64,000 nt of DNA from Streptomyces roseolilacinus (GCF_014649335.1 NZ_BMSV01000006.1:62001-126000); one strand, 5' to 3'; numbered from the stretch's first letter, positions 44,960 through 54,379 are shown. Notes: generated by a model from the letters alone, not told the origin. A program made the numbers and translations.

Positions 44960-45940
44960 CTAGTACGCGAGCGCGCGGTCGACGGCGTCGAGCACCCGGT
45001 CCAGACCCGGCAGGTACTCCTCCTCCAGCCTGGCCGGCGGGTACGGCGCGTGGTACCCGCCCACCCGCAGCACCGGGGCCTCCAGGTGGTAGAAGCACCG
45101 CTCGGTGATCCGGGCGGCGATCTCCGCGCCCGAACCGAAGAACACCGGCGCCTCGTGCACGACGACCAGGCGGCGGGTCTTCTCGACCGACGCCTGGAGG
45201 GTGTCGAAGTCGATCGGGGAGATCGAGCGCAGGTCCACGACCTCGATCGACCGGCCCTCCTCGGCGGCGGCCGCAGCCGCCTCCAGGCAGGTCTTCACCA
45301 TCGGGCCGTAGGCGACGAGGGTGAGGTCCGTGCCCTCCCGGGCGACGCGGGCCTGGTGCAGCTCGCCGGGGATGGCCTCGGTGTCGACCTCGCCCTTGTC
45401 CCAGTAGCGCCGCTTCGGCTCGAAGAAGATCACCGGGTCGTCGCTCTGGATCGCCTGCTGGAGCATCCAGTAGCCGTCCGACGGGGTCGCCGGGGTGACG
45501 ACCTTGAGGCCCGCGACGTGCGCGAAGAGCGACTCGGGCGACTCGGAGTGGTGCTCGACGGCACCGATGCCGCCGCCGTACGGGATGCGGATGACCACCG
45601 GCACCTTCACCGCGCCGAGCGAGCGGGCCCGCATCTTCGCGAGCTGCGTGACGATCTGGTCGTACGCCGGGAAGACGAAGCCGTCGAACTGGATCTCCAC
45701 CACCGGCCGGTAGCCGCGCAGCGCGAGGCCGATCGCGGTGCCCACGATGCCGGACTCGGCGAGCGGGGTGTCGATGACCCGCTCCTCGCCGAAGTCCTTC
45801 TGCAGACCGTCGGTGATCCGGAAGACGCCGCCGAGCTTGCCGACGTCCAGGCCCATGACGACGACCTTGGGGTCGGTCTCCAGGGCCTTGCGCAGCGACT
45901 CGTTGAGCGCCTTCGCGAGGGGGATCTTCTGTACAGCCAT
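44960..45940 (-). CDS. bkdB: Branched-chain keto acid dehydrogenase E1 beta
   Basis: 326 aa, transketolase-like C-terminal partner of the E1 heterotetramer. GIVGTAIGLALRGYRPVVEIQFDGFVFPAYDQIV, VVIRIPYGGGIGAVEHHSESPESLFAHVAGLKVVTPATP and VVDLRSISPIDFDTLQASVEKT are family signatures. Two bases separate its start from the bkdA stop, so translation is coupled. With bkdA it decarboxylates keto acids from Val, Leu and Ile, giving starter units for branched fatty acids and polyketides. Confidence 0.95.
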   Translation of the reverse strand: MAVQKIPLAKALNESLRKALETDPKVVVMGLDVGKLGGVFRITDGLQKDFGEERVIDTPLAESGIVGTAIGLALRGYRPVVEIQFDGFVFPAYDQIVTQLAKMRARSLGAVKVPVVIRIPYGGGIGAVEHHSESPESLFAHVAGLKVVTPATPSDGYWMLQQAIQSDDPVIFFEPKRRYWDKGEVDTEAIPGELHQARVAREGTDLTLVAYGPMVKTCLEAAAAAAEEGRSIEVVDLRSISPIDFDTLQASVEKTRRLVVVHEAPVFFGSGAEIAARITERCFYHLEAPVLRVGGYHAPYPPARLEEEYLPGLDRVLDAVDRALAY

Positions 45941-45942
45941 GG

Positions 45943-47145
45943 TCACTCGCCCTCTCCGTTCGCGAAGGACGCCTGGTAGGCGGCGAACTCCGCGCGCTCC
46001 TCGTCGACGAGCGCGTGCCCGTCCGCGTACACGTTGTCGAACATCGCCATGTGCTCCGGCACGGGCATGGCGCGGACGACCTCGCGGACGTGCTTGCCGA
46101 GGGCCTCGCTCTCCGCCTCCAGCTCCTCGAACCAGGCCGCGTCGGCGTGGCCCTGAGCCTCCAGGTGGCGGCGCAGGCGCAGGATCGGGTCCTTCGCCTC
46201 CCAGGCGGCCCGCTCCTCGTCGTGGCGGTAGCGGGTCGGGTCGTCGGAGGTCGTGTGGGCGGCCATGCGGTAGGTGAACGCCTCGATGAGCGTCGGGCCC
46301 TCGCCGCGGCGGGCACGCTCCAGCGCCCAGCGGGTCACGGCCAGGCAGGCGAGGACGTCGTTGCCGTCCACGCGGACGCCGGGGAAGCCGAAGCCCTGCG
46401 CGCGCTGGTAGAGCGGGACGCGGGTCTGCTTCTCGGTGGGCTCGGAGATCGCCCACTGGTTGTTCTGGCAGAAGAACACGACCGGGGCGTTGTAGACCGC
46501 GGAGAAGACGAACGACTCGTTGACGTCGCCCTGGCTGGAGGCGCCGTCGCCGAAGTAGGCGATCACGGCGGAGTCCGCGCCGTCCTTGGCGACGCCCATG
46601 GCGTAGCCGGTGGCGTGCAGGGTCTGCGAGCCGAGGACGATCGTGTACAGGTGGAAATTGTTGCTGTTGGGGTCCCAGCCGCCGTTGTTCACCCCGCGGA
46701 ACATGCCGAGCAGGTTCGTCGGGTCGACCCCGCGGCACCAGGCGACGGCGTGCTCGCGGTAGGTCGGGAAGACGTAGTCGTCGTCGCGCAGGGCCCGGCC
46801 CGAACCGATCTGCGCCGCCTCCTGGCCGAGCAGCGAGGCCCACAGGCCCAGCTCGCCCTGGCGCTGGAGCGCGGTGGCCTCACCGTCGAAACGGCGGGTC
46901 ATCACCATGTCGCGGTACAGGCCGCGCAGCTCCTCGGGGGTCAGGTCGACGTCGTAGTCGGGGTGCTGGACGCGCTCACCCTCGGGCGTCAGCAGCTGTA
47001 CGAGCGGCGGCTCGGAGTCGGAACTCCGCGGCTTCTTCGCGCGCGCGGCGCGCTTGGCGGCACCGCCTGCAGCGGCTTTGGTGCCGCTGGTGCTGGTGCC
47101 GCTGCTGCGTCGCGGCTGGCGCGCGGCAGTGCTGTCCACGGTCAC
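45943..47145 (-). CDS. bkdA: Branched-chain keto acid dehydrogenase E1 alpha
   Basis: 400 aa. The thiamine-diphosphate binding motif begins GDGASSQGDVNESF and continues to QNNQWAIS; phosphorylation-loop region YRMAAHTTSDDPTRYR also present. The N-terminus (about 50 residues) is Ser/Thr/Ala/Lys-rich and disordered. GGAGGAG before GTG 47145. The upstream region holds an Lrp-like dyad (47368-47389). First gene of the operon. A second E2 at 63188 shows that a second keto acid dehydrogenase locus lies about 16 kb away. Confidence 0.95.
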   Translation of the reverse strand: MTVDSTAARQPRRSSGTSTSGTKAAAGGAAKRAARAKKPRSSDSEPPLVQLLTPEGERVQHPDYDVDLTPEELRGLYRDMVMTRRFDGEATALQRQGELGLWASLLGQEAAQIGSGRALRDDDYVFPTYREHAVAWCRGVDPTNLLGMFRGVNNGGWDPNSNNFHLYTIVLGSQTLHATGYAMGVAKDGADSAVIAYFGDGASSQGDVNESFVFSAVYNAPVVFFCQNNQWAISEPTEKQTRVPLYQRAQGFGFPGVRVDGNDVLACLAVTRWALERARRGEGPTLIEAFTYRMAAHTTSDDPTRYRHDEERAAWEAKDPILRLRRHLEAQGHADAAWFEELEAESEALGKHVREVVRAMPVPEHMAMFDNVYADGHALVDEERAEFAAYQASFANGEGE

Positions 47146-47367
47146 GTGCGTGCTCCTCCGTCTGTCCGGGCTCCCGGGGTCCGCCGGGTGGCCTGGGGTC
47201 CCCCGGCTCCTGTGGAGCTCGGGGAAGCGGCTCGCCTGGTCCGTACGCGATGCACGGGGTGGGTGCCCTCGGCCGGATACAGGCGTGACAGGTGTCCCGG
47301 CGAGTGCCCTGTGATAGGCACGTTACCCAGTGCGCAGCACTCCTGCGAAACCCCTCTGACCTGCGAT

Positions 47368-47389
47368 TTTGCTTGGATTTCCAAGTAAA
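47368..47389. promoter_or_regulatory. Lrp/AsnC-like operator upstream of bkdA
   Basis: A 22-bp near-perfect inverted repeat with half-sites TTTGCTTGGA and TCCAAGTAAA about an AT-rich centre (47378/47379), an island of A+T in GC-rich DNA. It lies 223 nt upstream of the bkdA start. AsnC/Lrp-type regulators are known to control bkd operons; the regulator gene is not in the adjacent DNA. The rest of 47146-47568 has no gene and holds the promoters of bkdA and the divergent phosphotransferase. Confidence 0.6.
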
Positions 47390-47568
47390 TCGAGAAACAC
47401 GGGGACAACGCCTGGTCACACCGCTGACACGGCTCGGATAACACACTGGTAACAGCCTCGCAGGCCGCCGGAACACCGGCACGTTATCCCGCGCACCCCG
47501 GCCTCGGGAAGAGTTCACCGGGGCGTGATGTGACGCGGGTCATCTCATAGTGATCTAACATCTGACAA

Positions 47569-48735
47569 GTGCCGCGCTCATCTGTAACGGCTCCGCTCGC
47601 CGCCCCCGACGTCCCGCACGTCCCCCGGCCGCGCCCCGGCCGCACCGCCCCGCAGGCCCGCCCGGGCTCGACGGCCCCCTCCGCCGCGGCCGCCCGCGAC
47701 GCCTCGCCGGCGCCGTCCGCCCCGCCGCTCCCGCCGGTGTCCGCGCTGCTGCGCCGCCACCCCCGGTGCGGCGAGCCGCTCTCGTGCGTACCGGTCACCC
47801 AGGGCCTCCTCAACCGCGGCTACCGCCTCACCACCACACGCGGCACGTTCTTCCTCAAACAGCACCTGGACGCCCCCACCTCCGGCCACGCCACCATCAC
47901 CCGCCAGCACCGCGCGACCGAGCGGCTGCACGCCCTGGGCGTCCCGGTCGCGCCCGCGCTGCCGGACGCCGAGGGCCTCACGGTCGCCCAGCTCGGCGGC
48001 CACTGCTACGCCCTGCACCCCTGGGTCGACGGGCGCCACCGCGACGGCGCCCAGCTCACGGCCGCCGGCTCCCGGCGGCTGGGCACCCTGCTCGGCTTCG
48101 TCCACACGTGCCTGGAGCGCGTCCTGGGCGTGGCCGGGGTGCACCCGGCGGCGCGCGAGTACGGCAGCGCCGACCCGGAGGACACGTTCCGGCTGATCGA
48201 CGAGCTGCTGGCGCTGGCCAGGGCGCGGCGGCGCCGGGCCGCCTTCGACGAGCTGGCCGAGCACCGGCTGGTGGAGCGCCGCCGCCTGCTGGCCGCGCAC
48301 GCGCACCGGCGCCCGGCCGCGGCGGCGCCCGCGGCGGGCGGCTGGGTGCACGGGGACTTCCACCCCCTGAACCTGCTGTACCGGGGTGCCGAGCCGGCCG
48401 CGATCGTCGACTGGGACCGGCTGGGCGTCCAGCCACGCGCCGAGGAGGCGGTCCGGGCCGCGATGATCTTCTACGTCCAGCCGGCGGGCCGCCTGGACCT
48501 GGCGAAGGTCCGGGCCTACGCGCGCGCGTACCGGCGGGCCGCCGGGGTCGACGCGGCGGAACTGGCCGCCGCGGTGCACCGCGTGTGGTGGGAGCGGCTC
48601 AACGACTTCTGGATACTGCGGTGGCGCTACCAGCTGCACGACAGCAGGGCCGACCCGCAGTTCCCCGCGGTGTCGGCCCTGGCGGTGTGGTGGACCCGCG
48701 AGTACGACGCGGTGTGCGACGCGTTCGCGGACTGA
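47569..48735 (+). CDS. APH-family phosphotransferase (kinase-like)
   Basis: 388 aa. After a Pro/Ala-rich N-terminus (about 65 residues), the aminoglycoside-phosphotransferase/choline-kinase fold: Lys in GTFFLKQHLD, catalytic HGDFHPLNLLYRG (about 263-275) and DWDRLG (metal Asp). These residues suit a functional kinase of a small molecule (CotS/homoserine kinase-like); not evidence for drug resistance. TAACAT is 7 nt before GTG 47569, implying a leaderless transcript. Divergent from bkdA. Confidence 0.82.
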   Translation: MPRSSVTAPLAAPDVPHVPRPRPGRTAPQARPGSTAPSAAAARDASPAPSAPPLPPVSALLRRHPRCGEPLSCVPVTQGLLNRGYRLTTTRGTFFLKQHLDAPTSGHATITRQHRATERLHALGVPVAPALPDAEGLTVAQLGGHCYALHPWVDGRHRDGAQLTAAGSRRLGTLLGFVHTCLERVLGVAGVHPAAREYGSADPEDTFRLIDELLALARARRRRAAFDELAEHRLVERRRLLAAHAHRRPAAAAPAAGGWVHGDFHPLNLLYRGAEPAAIVDWDRLGVQPRAEEAVRAAMIFYVQPAGRLDLAKVRAYARAYRRAAGVDAAELAAAVHRVWWERLNDFWILRWRYQLHDSRADPQFPAVSALAVWWTREYDAVCDAFAD

Positions 48736-48752
48736 GGGCGGTGGCGGGCGCC

Positions 48753-50507
48753 TCAGTTCCCGGGGGTGGTGCCGCCGGTCGTCGTGGTGCCCGCCGACGT
48801 GCCGCCCTGCTGGCCGGAGGTGGTCGTCCCGGTGCTGTCGCCCCCGCCGCCGGTGTCGGTCGAACCGGTCGTCCCGTCGGTCGTGCCCTGGTTGGTCGTG
48901 CCGTCGGTGGTGCCGCCCTCGCTGGTGCCCTCGTCGGTGCCCTCGGTCGTGCCGCCGCCCGTCGTGTCGCCGGTCGTGCCCTGGTCGGTGGAGCCGTCCG
49001 TCGCCCCCGTGTCGCCGGTGTCGCCGCTCGTGGACGGCACCGGGTCCTGGCTGTACGACGGCGTCCACTGGGGCCGCGACGGGGGGTTCCAGTCACCGCC
49101 CCCGCCGGTCGACGTGCCGGGCTGCCGCGTCTCCTCCTGGGACTCCGAGGCGGACGGCGAGGGGGTGGCGCTGCGCGAGACGGACGGCGTCGGGCTGACG
49201 GACGGCTTGACGTCCGTGCCGGTCGGCGTCTCGCTCGCCCTCACCGCGTACACGACGCCCGCGACGATCGCGATCAGCGCGAACGCCACGAACAGCAGCA
49301 CCTTGCCGCGGCCGCCCCCGCCGCGCCCGTTGTCGTAGGCGGCCGCGTAGGCGCCGTCGTCGGGGTTCCGCGGCGGCAGGATCGGGCCCTGCGAGGTGTC
49401 GCCGTGCACCGGCACCGGCCGGCCGGGGCGGGCCGGCGTCGACGGCCCCGTGCCCAGCCCCGCCGGCACGCCCATCACGGCGGTCGCCGCGACGCCGCCG
49501 TGCGGGGTGTGGCCGCCGTCGTGCGGGCCGACCAGGCCGGTGTTCCACGTGCCGGTGTGGCCGCCCTGCTCCTGGAGCATGCGCAGCCCGTACTGGATCA
49601 GCCCCCGCATCTCCTCGGCGCTCTGGAACCGGTCGTCCGGGTCCTTCGCCAGCGCCCGCATCGCCAGCCCGTCCAGCTCCGGAGGGGCCACGTCGGACAC
49701 CTGGGAGGGCGGCACCGGCGTGTCCTGGACGTGCTGGTACACGACGGACAGCGGCGTCTCGCCGACGAAGGGGGGCCGCAGCGCGAGCAGTTCGTACAGC
49801 AGGCAGCCCGTGGCGTACAGGTCGGAGCGGTGGTCGACGGCCTTGCCGAGCGCCTGCTCCGGCGACAGGTACTGGGGCGTGCCCATGACCATGCCGGTCT
49901 GCGTCATCGTCGTGGACGCCCCGTGCAGGGCGCGGGCGATGCCGAAGTCCATGACCTTGACGGCGCCGCCGTGGGTGATGATGACGTTCGCCGGCTTGAT
50001 GTCGCGGTGCACGATGCCGTGCTGGTGCGAGTAGGCCAGCGCCTCCAGCACGCCCGACACGATGATCAGGGCCTGCTCGGGCGGCGGGGCCTCCGCGCTG
50101 ACCAGCAGCTCCCGGATGGTGCGGCCCTCGACCAGCTCCATGACGATGTACGGCACGGCCTGGCCGTTCACCTCGTCCTCGCCGGAGTCGTACACCGCCA
50201 CGATCGCGTGGTGGTTCAGACCCGCGACGGACTGCGCCTCGCGCGTGAAGCGGGCCTTGGAGACCGGGTCCTCCGCCAGGTCGGCCCGCAGGAGCTTCAC
50301 GGCGACGGTCCGGCCCAGCCGTACGTCCTCCGCCGCGAACACCTCGGCCATGCCGCCACGTCCCAGGCGGTGGGTCAGTCGGTAACGGCCGTCGCCCACC
50401 AGGCCGCCGGCACCGAACTCGACGGCGTCCGCGCGCCCCGACGCTCCGTCATCCGACACTCCGCCGCCACCTGCTTCGGATCCGGGTGCCATCGTCCTCG
50501 CCGTCAT
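48753..50507 (-). CDS. Membrane Ser/Thr protein kinase (PASTA-less)
   Basis: 584 aa. Kinase domain about residues 41-300 with GRGGMAEVF, AVKLL, HRDIKPANV, DFGIA and GTPQYLSPEQ: all catalytic elements present. A linker to about 405, one membrane helix (KVLLFVAFALIAIVAGVVYAV) and an extracellular tail of about 150 residues rich in Ser, Thr and Gly with short repeats (GTTDGTT, GGTTEGT) but no PASTA domain. ATG 50507 is the longest start; ATG 50492 with GCGAGGA has a slightly better ribosome site. Divergent from the kinase at 50805. Confidence 0.93.
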   Translation of the reverse strand: MTARTMAPGSEAGGGGVSDDGASGRADAVEFGAGGLVGDGRYRLTHRLGRGGMAEVFAAEDVRLGRTVAVKLLRADLAEDPVSKARFTREAQSVAGLNHHAIVAVYDSGEDEVNGQAVPYIVMELVEGRTIRELLVSAEAPPPEQALIIVSGVLEALAYSHQHGIVHRDIKPANVIITHGGAVKVMDFGIARALHGASTTMTQTGMVMGTPQYLSPEQALGKAVDHRSDLYATGCLLYELLALRPPFVGETPLSVVYQHVQDTPVPPSQVSDVAPPELDGLAMRALAKDPDDRFQSAEEMRGLIQYGLRMLQEQGGHTGTWNTGLVGPHDGGHTPHGGVAATAVMGVPAGLGTGPSTPARPGRPVPVHGDTSQGPILPPRNPDDGAYAAAYDNGRGGGGRGKVLLFVAFALIAIVAGVVYAVRASETPTGTDVKPSVSPTPSVSRSATPSPSASESQEETRQPGTSTGGGGDWNPPSRPQWTPSYSQDPVPSTSGDTGDTGATDGSTDQGTTGDTTGGGTTEGTDEGTSEGGTTDGTTNQGTTDGTTGSTDTGGGGDSTGTTTSGQQGGTSAGTTTTGGTTPGN

Positions 50508-50804
50508 TTCCGTTGCTGTCCGCGCGCTGTGCCCGCGAGCGGTGTGCCGCCGTCTTTCCAGGGGTACTTCGCCACGTCACGCTACAGCCTCCACGCGACG
50601 CGCCGGTTCGGGATGGACCGGCCATCCAATCGGTTCCGCGTACACCTGTGCAAATTCGATGCGGTTCACGTAACGCTTACGAGACGCTTCCCGTGCGTAC
50701 GGTCACGGAACGGGCACCCGGCTTGACGTGTCGGTGGCCTGGGGCAGACTTGGCCCGTAAATCCGGGATCACCGCGGGCACGCGCGCGCGTAGGGGGAAG
50801 CACG

Positions 50805-52466
50805 ATGAGCCAGGACGGCGCACACGGCCGCTATGCGGGCGGGTCGGTGGCGAACGGCCGGTACCAGCTGCGCGACCTGCTCGGCGAAGGCGGCATGGCC
50901 TCGGTGTACCTGGCGTACGACAGCGCCCTGGACCGGCAGGTCGCGATCAAGACCCTCCACACGGAACTCGGCCGGGAGCAGTCGTTCCGCGAGCGGTTCC
51001 GGCGCGAGGCGCAGGCCGTCGCGAAGCTCCAGCACACCAACATCGTGTCGGTCTTCGACACCGGTGAGGACACGGTCACCTTCAGCGACCCCTCGATGGG
51101 CGACGGCGGCGTCATGCCGTACATCGTCATGGAGTACGTGGAGGGCCAGCCGCTCGGATCGGTGCTGGCGGAGGACGTCCGACAGTACGGCGCGATGCCC
51201 GCCGACAAGGCCCTGAAGGTGACCGCGGACGTGCTCGCCGCGCTGGAGACCAGCCACGAGATGGGCCTGGTCCACCGCGACATCAAGCCGGGCAACGTGA
51301 TGACGACCAAGCGCGGTGTGGTCAAGGTCATGGACTTCGGCATCGCCCGCGCCATGCAGTCGGGCGTCACGTCGATGACGCAGACCGGCATGGTCGTCGG
51401 CACGCCCCAGTACCTGTCGCCCGAGCAGGCCCTCGGCCGCGGCGTCGACGCCCGCTCCGACCTGTACTCGGTCGGCATCATGCTGTTCCAGCTGCTGACC
51501 GGGCGGCTGCCGTTCGACGCGGACTCGCCGCTCGCCATCGCGTACGCGCACGTGCAGGAGGAGCCGGTCCCGCCGTCCTCCTTCAACCGGTCGATCACGC
51601 CGGCGATGGACGCGCTGGTCGCGCGGGCCCTGAAGAAGAACCCGAACGAGCGGTTCCCCAGCGCCGCCGCCATGCGCGACGAGTGCCTGCGCGTGCTGTC
51701 CGCCGGTCAGACCGGCGCGCCGATGATCGTCCCGGGCGCCCCGGCGAACAGCGGTTCGGGCGTCGGCTCGGCGGTGTTCCCGCCGCTGGACCAGTCGCAC
51801 GCGGGCCCGCCGCCGCAGGGCGTCCGGACGCCGTACCAGGCGCCGACGCCGAGCCCGTACGGCCCGCCGACGCCGGCTCCCGCGCCGACCCCGGCCCCGG
51901 CGGCGTACGGCTACCCGCACCAGCACCCGGCCCCGACCCCGCCGCCCGTCTACCAGACGCCGGCCCCGTACCAGCCGGCGCCGGCCGGTGGCGGGGGCGG
52001 CGGGGGCGGCCGGCGGAACACGCCGCTGCTCGTGGGCGCGGTCCTGGTCGCGCTGATAGCCGTCGGCGGTGTGATCACCGCGGTCGCCCTCGACAAGGAG
52101 GACACCCCGAACACGACGGTGACGGGCACCACGCAGTCGAGCGCGGGCACCGGCTCCGGCACCGAGGGCGGCGACTACAAGGGCCCCGACCTCAGCAAGC
52201 GCGTCGACACCAAGGACTGCACGGAGCCCGGCGAGGGCGACGACCCGGAGAAGTTCAAGGTCCCGGACTTCCGGTACAAGAACATCACCTCGGTCAAGGA
52301 GTGCATCCAGGCGGCCGGCTGGAAGATCACCAAGGAGGTCGCGGTCAACGAGAACGTCTACGGCGACGGCACCGTCCTCACCCAGTACCCGCCGAAGGAC
52401 ACCGAGATCAGCACGGACGAGGCCACCTTCACCCTGGAGGTCTCCACAGGACGCGGCCAGCAGTAG
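50805..52466 (+). CDS. Membrane Ser/Thr protein kinase with one PASTA-like domain
   Basis: 553 aa. Kinase domain residues about 19-285 (GEGGMASVYLA, AIKTLH, HRDIKPGNV, DFGIAR, GTPQYLSPEQAL), Pro/Ala-rich linker with Tyr-Gln repeats (about 300-395), membrane helix about 405-427, then an extracellular part with one PASTA-like region (ITSVKECIQAAGWKITKE, GTVLTQYPPKDTEISTDEATFTLEVS). PASTA kinases sense cell-wall precursors. It is divergent from the other kinase over a 297-bp region with no gene. Confidence 0.93.
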   Translation: MSQDGAHGRYAGGSVANGRYQLRDLLGEGGMASVYLAYDSALDRQVAIKTLHTELGREQSFRERFRREAQAVAKLQHTNIVSVFDTGEDTVTFSDPSMGDGGVMPYIVMEYVEGQPLGSVLAEDVRQYGAMPADKALKVTADVLAALETSHEMGLVHRDIKPGNVMTTKRGVVKVMDFGIARAMQSGVTSMTQTGMVVGTPQYLSPEQALGRGVDARSDLYSVGIMLFQLLTGRLPFDADSPLAIAYAHVQEEPVPPSSFNRSITPAMDALVARALKKNPNERFPSAAAMRDECLRVLSAGQTGAPMIVPGAPANSGSGVGSAVFPPLDQSHAGPPPQGVRTPYQAPTPSPYGPPTPAPAPTPAPAAYGYPHQHPAPTPPPVYQTPAPYQPAPAGGGGGGGGRRNTPLLVGAVLVALIAVGGVITAVALDKEDTPNTTVTGTTQSSAGTGSGTEGGDYKGPDLSKRVDTKDCTEPGEGDDPEKFKVPDFRYKNITSVKECIQAAGWKITKEVAVNENVYGDGTVLTQYPPKDTEISTDEATFTLEVSTGRGQQ

Positions 52467-52620
52467 CCGGCGGCGGGGAGCCGCCGTGGCGTCTTCCCGC
52501 CGTTCACCCGGTGTTCGCCCGCGCGCACTGGGCCATTCGGCCGTTTCGGGAGGCCCCGCCACGACGCCGTGTGTGATCGTGGGCGGGAACGAGCAACGCC
52601 GCGCGAAAGGGAGTCGCCCG

Positions 52621-53334
52621 ATGACTCCACGTCCTCACACCGGATGGGCGGTCGCGCTGGGCTCCCTCCTCCTGTGCGCCGCGGGCGGGCTGACCCCCGT
52701 CGCCCACGCGGACGGCGGCGCGTCGCCACCGCGGGCGAGCGCGACGGACGGGCCGACCGGGCCGACCTCCCCCGGCCCCGCCACGGGGACGGCTCCGGGG
52801 CCCACCGCTCCCGGCCCGGGTGACCCGCCCGGCCCGGGGACCCCCACGCCGCCGGACACCCCGCCCGGCTCCACGCCGGGCTCGCCGCCCGGCTCCACGC
52901 CCCCCGTCCCCGGCGGCGGCCCCGGGGCGGACCCCTCGGTCCGGCCGAGCACCGGCGGCCCGTGGCCCTCGCTGGCCGGGCGGCCCGCCGGGGCCGGGCT
53001 GCAGCGCCCCGGCCGGACCAGGCCCCCCTCGCCGAGCCCCTCCGCCTCCCCGTCCCCCTCCGCCTCGCCGGCCGCCGACCCCGCACGTACCAGGACGGCA
53101 ACGGACCACGGCCACCACGACGGCTGGGACCCGGTGCCCGAAGCCCTACCGGAGGAGGACTCCCCCGCCGCCGTGCCGCCGCACGACAGCCCCTCCGCCG
53201 CCGCCTGGGAGCCGCACGGCCAGGCCGCCGAAACCGGCGTCGACCGGCGCGTTCCCGTCCTGACGCTGGGCGTGGGACTCACCTTGATGGGCCTGGGACT
53301 CGGCTTCATCGGGATCCGCGTCCGCCGCGCCTGA
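52621..53334 (+). CDS. Secreted Pro/Ser-rich membrane-anchored protein
   Basis: 237 aa. Signal peptide (residues about 8-32, LLLCAAGGLTPVAHA), long Pro/Gly/Ser/Thr spacer (about 40-165; GSTPGSPPGSTPP, PSPSPSASPSP), and a C-terminal membrane helix (LTLGVGLTLMGLGLGFIGI) with RVRR tail. No LAxTG. GAAAGGG before ATG 52621. Looks like a stalk or wall-spanning anchor; function unknown. Follows the PASTA kinase on the same strand. Confidence 0.7.
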   Translation: MTPRPHTGWAVALGSLLLCAAGGLTPVAHADGGASPPRASATDGPTGPTSPGPATGTAPGPTAPGPGDPPGPGTPTPPDTPPGSTPGSPPGSTPPVPGGGPGADPSVRPSTGGPWPSLAGRPAGAGLQRPGRTRPPSPSPSASPSPSASPAADPARTRTATDHGHHDGWDPVPEALPEEDSPAAVPPHDSPSAAAWEPHGQAAETGVDRRVPVLTLGVGLTLMGLGLGFIGIRVRRA

Positions 53335-53408
53335 CCGCCCCGCCCACCGCCGTGTCCCTCCCGAGGGGGACGCGGGCCCTCCGTCCCGAGACGGTTGTGC
53401 GGGTCGGC

Positions 53409-53432
53409 ATACTCGGTATACATACTGAGTAT
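53409..53432. promoter_or_regulatory. PadR-type operator overlapping its own start codon
   Basis: A 24-bp near-palindrome with arms ATACTC and GAGTAT and inner GTAT/ATAC half-sites. It covers the first two bases of ATG 53431, so PadR binding would block a leaderless transcript at its start. Self-repression is inferred. Confidence 0.65.
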
Positions 53433-54048
53433 GTCGATCCGTCACGGGCTCCTCGCCCTCCTCGAACGCGGCCCGCGCTACGGCTCCCAGCTCCGTACGG
53501 AGTTCGAGTCCCGTACCGGCTCCACCTGGCCGCTCAACGTCGGCCAGGTCTACACGACCCTCAGCCGGCTGGAACGGGACGGCATGGTCGCCCAGGACGG
53601 CGAGGACGGGGCGGGCCACCCGCTCTACGTCATCACCGACGCGGGGCGCGCGGAGCTGCGCACCTGGTTCGAGCGGCCCGTCGACCGCACCAGCCCCGCC
53701 CGCGACGAGCTGGCCATCAAGCTCGCCATGGCGGTCGGGGCGCCGGGCGTGGACGTCCGCGCGGTCATCCAGGCCCAGCGCCACCACACGGTCAAGGCGA
53801 TGCAGGACTACACGCGCCTCAAGGTGCAGGCGGTGAGCGCCCTGGAGGGCGGCGCGCAGCGGCGCGACGACGTGGCCTGGCTCCTCGTCCTGGAGCAGCT
53901 GATCTTCCAGACGGAGGCCGAGGCGCGCTGGCTGGACCACTGCGAGGCCCGGCTGATCCGCCTGTCGGCCACCGCGGCCCCGCAGGACCCGCCGCCGCCC
54001 GAGGTCCCGGCGCCGCCGCCCGCCGCACGCGCCGCCCGGCGCCGCTGA
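53431..54048 (+). CDS. PadR-family transcription regulator
   Basis: 205 aa. Winged HTH (residues about 1-85: HGLLALLERGPRYGSQLRTEFESRTGSTWPLNVGQVYTTLSRLERDGMV) and a Vir_act_alpha_C helical domain (about 90-190, ending in Pro/Ala-rich tail). PadR proteins often repress multidrug or peptide-responsive ABC transporters; a MacB-type transporter starts 331 nt downstream on the same strand. No Shine-Dalgarno sequence before the ATG; the operator covers the start, consistent with a leaderless transcript. Confidence 0.92.
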   Translation: MSIRHGLLALLERGPRYGSQLRTEFESRTGSTWPLNVGQVYTTLSRLERDGMVAQDGEDGAGHPLYVITDAGRAELRTWFERPVDRTSPARDELAIKLAMAVGAPGVDVRAVIQAQRHHTVKAMQDYTRLKVQAVSALEGGAQRRDDVAWLLVLEQLIFQTEAEARWLDHCEARLIRLSATAAPQDPPPPEVPAPPPAARAARRR

Positions 54049-54379
54049 CCACCGCCGGCGGGGTCCGGGTCCACCACCGGGCCACGACGGCCCACCACCG
54101 GCCCTCCGGCGGCCTTCCGACGACCTTCTCCCACTGCCTTCCCACGGCCCACCACCGGACGACCGACGCTCCACCGGACGACCGGACGCTCCACCGGGCC
54201 GCCGGCGCTCCACCACCGGGCCGCCGGCGGACCGCCGTCCGGCCGCCCCGGCCGGACACCGCCGCGGGGGCGACCGCCGACCGCTCCCGCGGCCGCACCG
54301 ACCACCCGAGAACCGAACGACCGCTCCGTGCGCGCGGGCCCACCGCGTCCCCGCGCACGCCCAAGGGGGGAACCCTGCC
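54049..54379 (+). other. Non-coding region with short repeats between padR and the ABC operon
   Basis: 331 bp without a credible gene. GACGCTCCACCGG is repeated at 54165 and 54185 (20-nt period), and CACCGG/CCGCCGG-type copies follow to about 54240. No hairpin terminator or clear promoter stands out; it may be long leader RNA for the ABC genes. Confidence 0.5.

Noticed and set aside
47569..48735. Antibiotic resistance call for the APH-fold gene
   Set aside because: Only the general kinase motifs are visible; the Pro-rich N-terminus and core genomic setting do not support a resistance enzyme.
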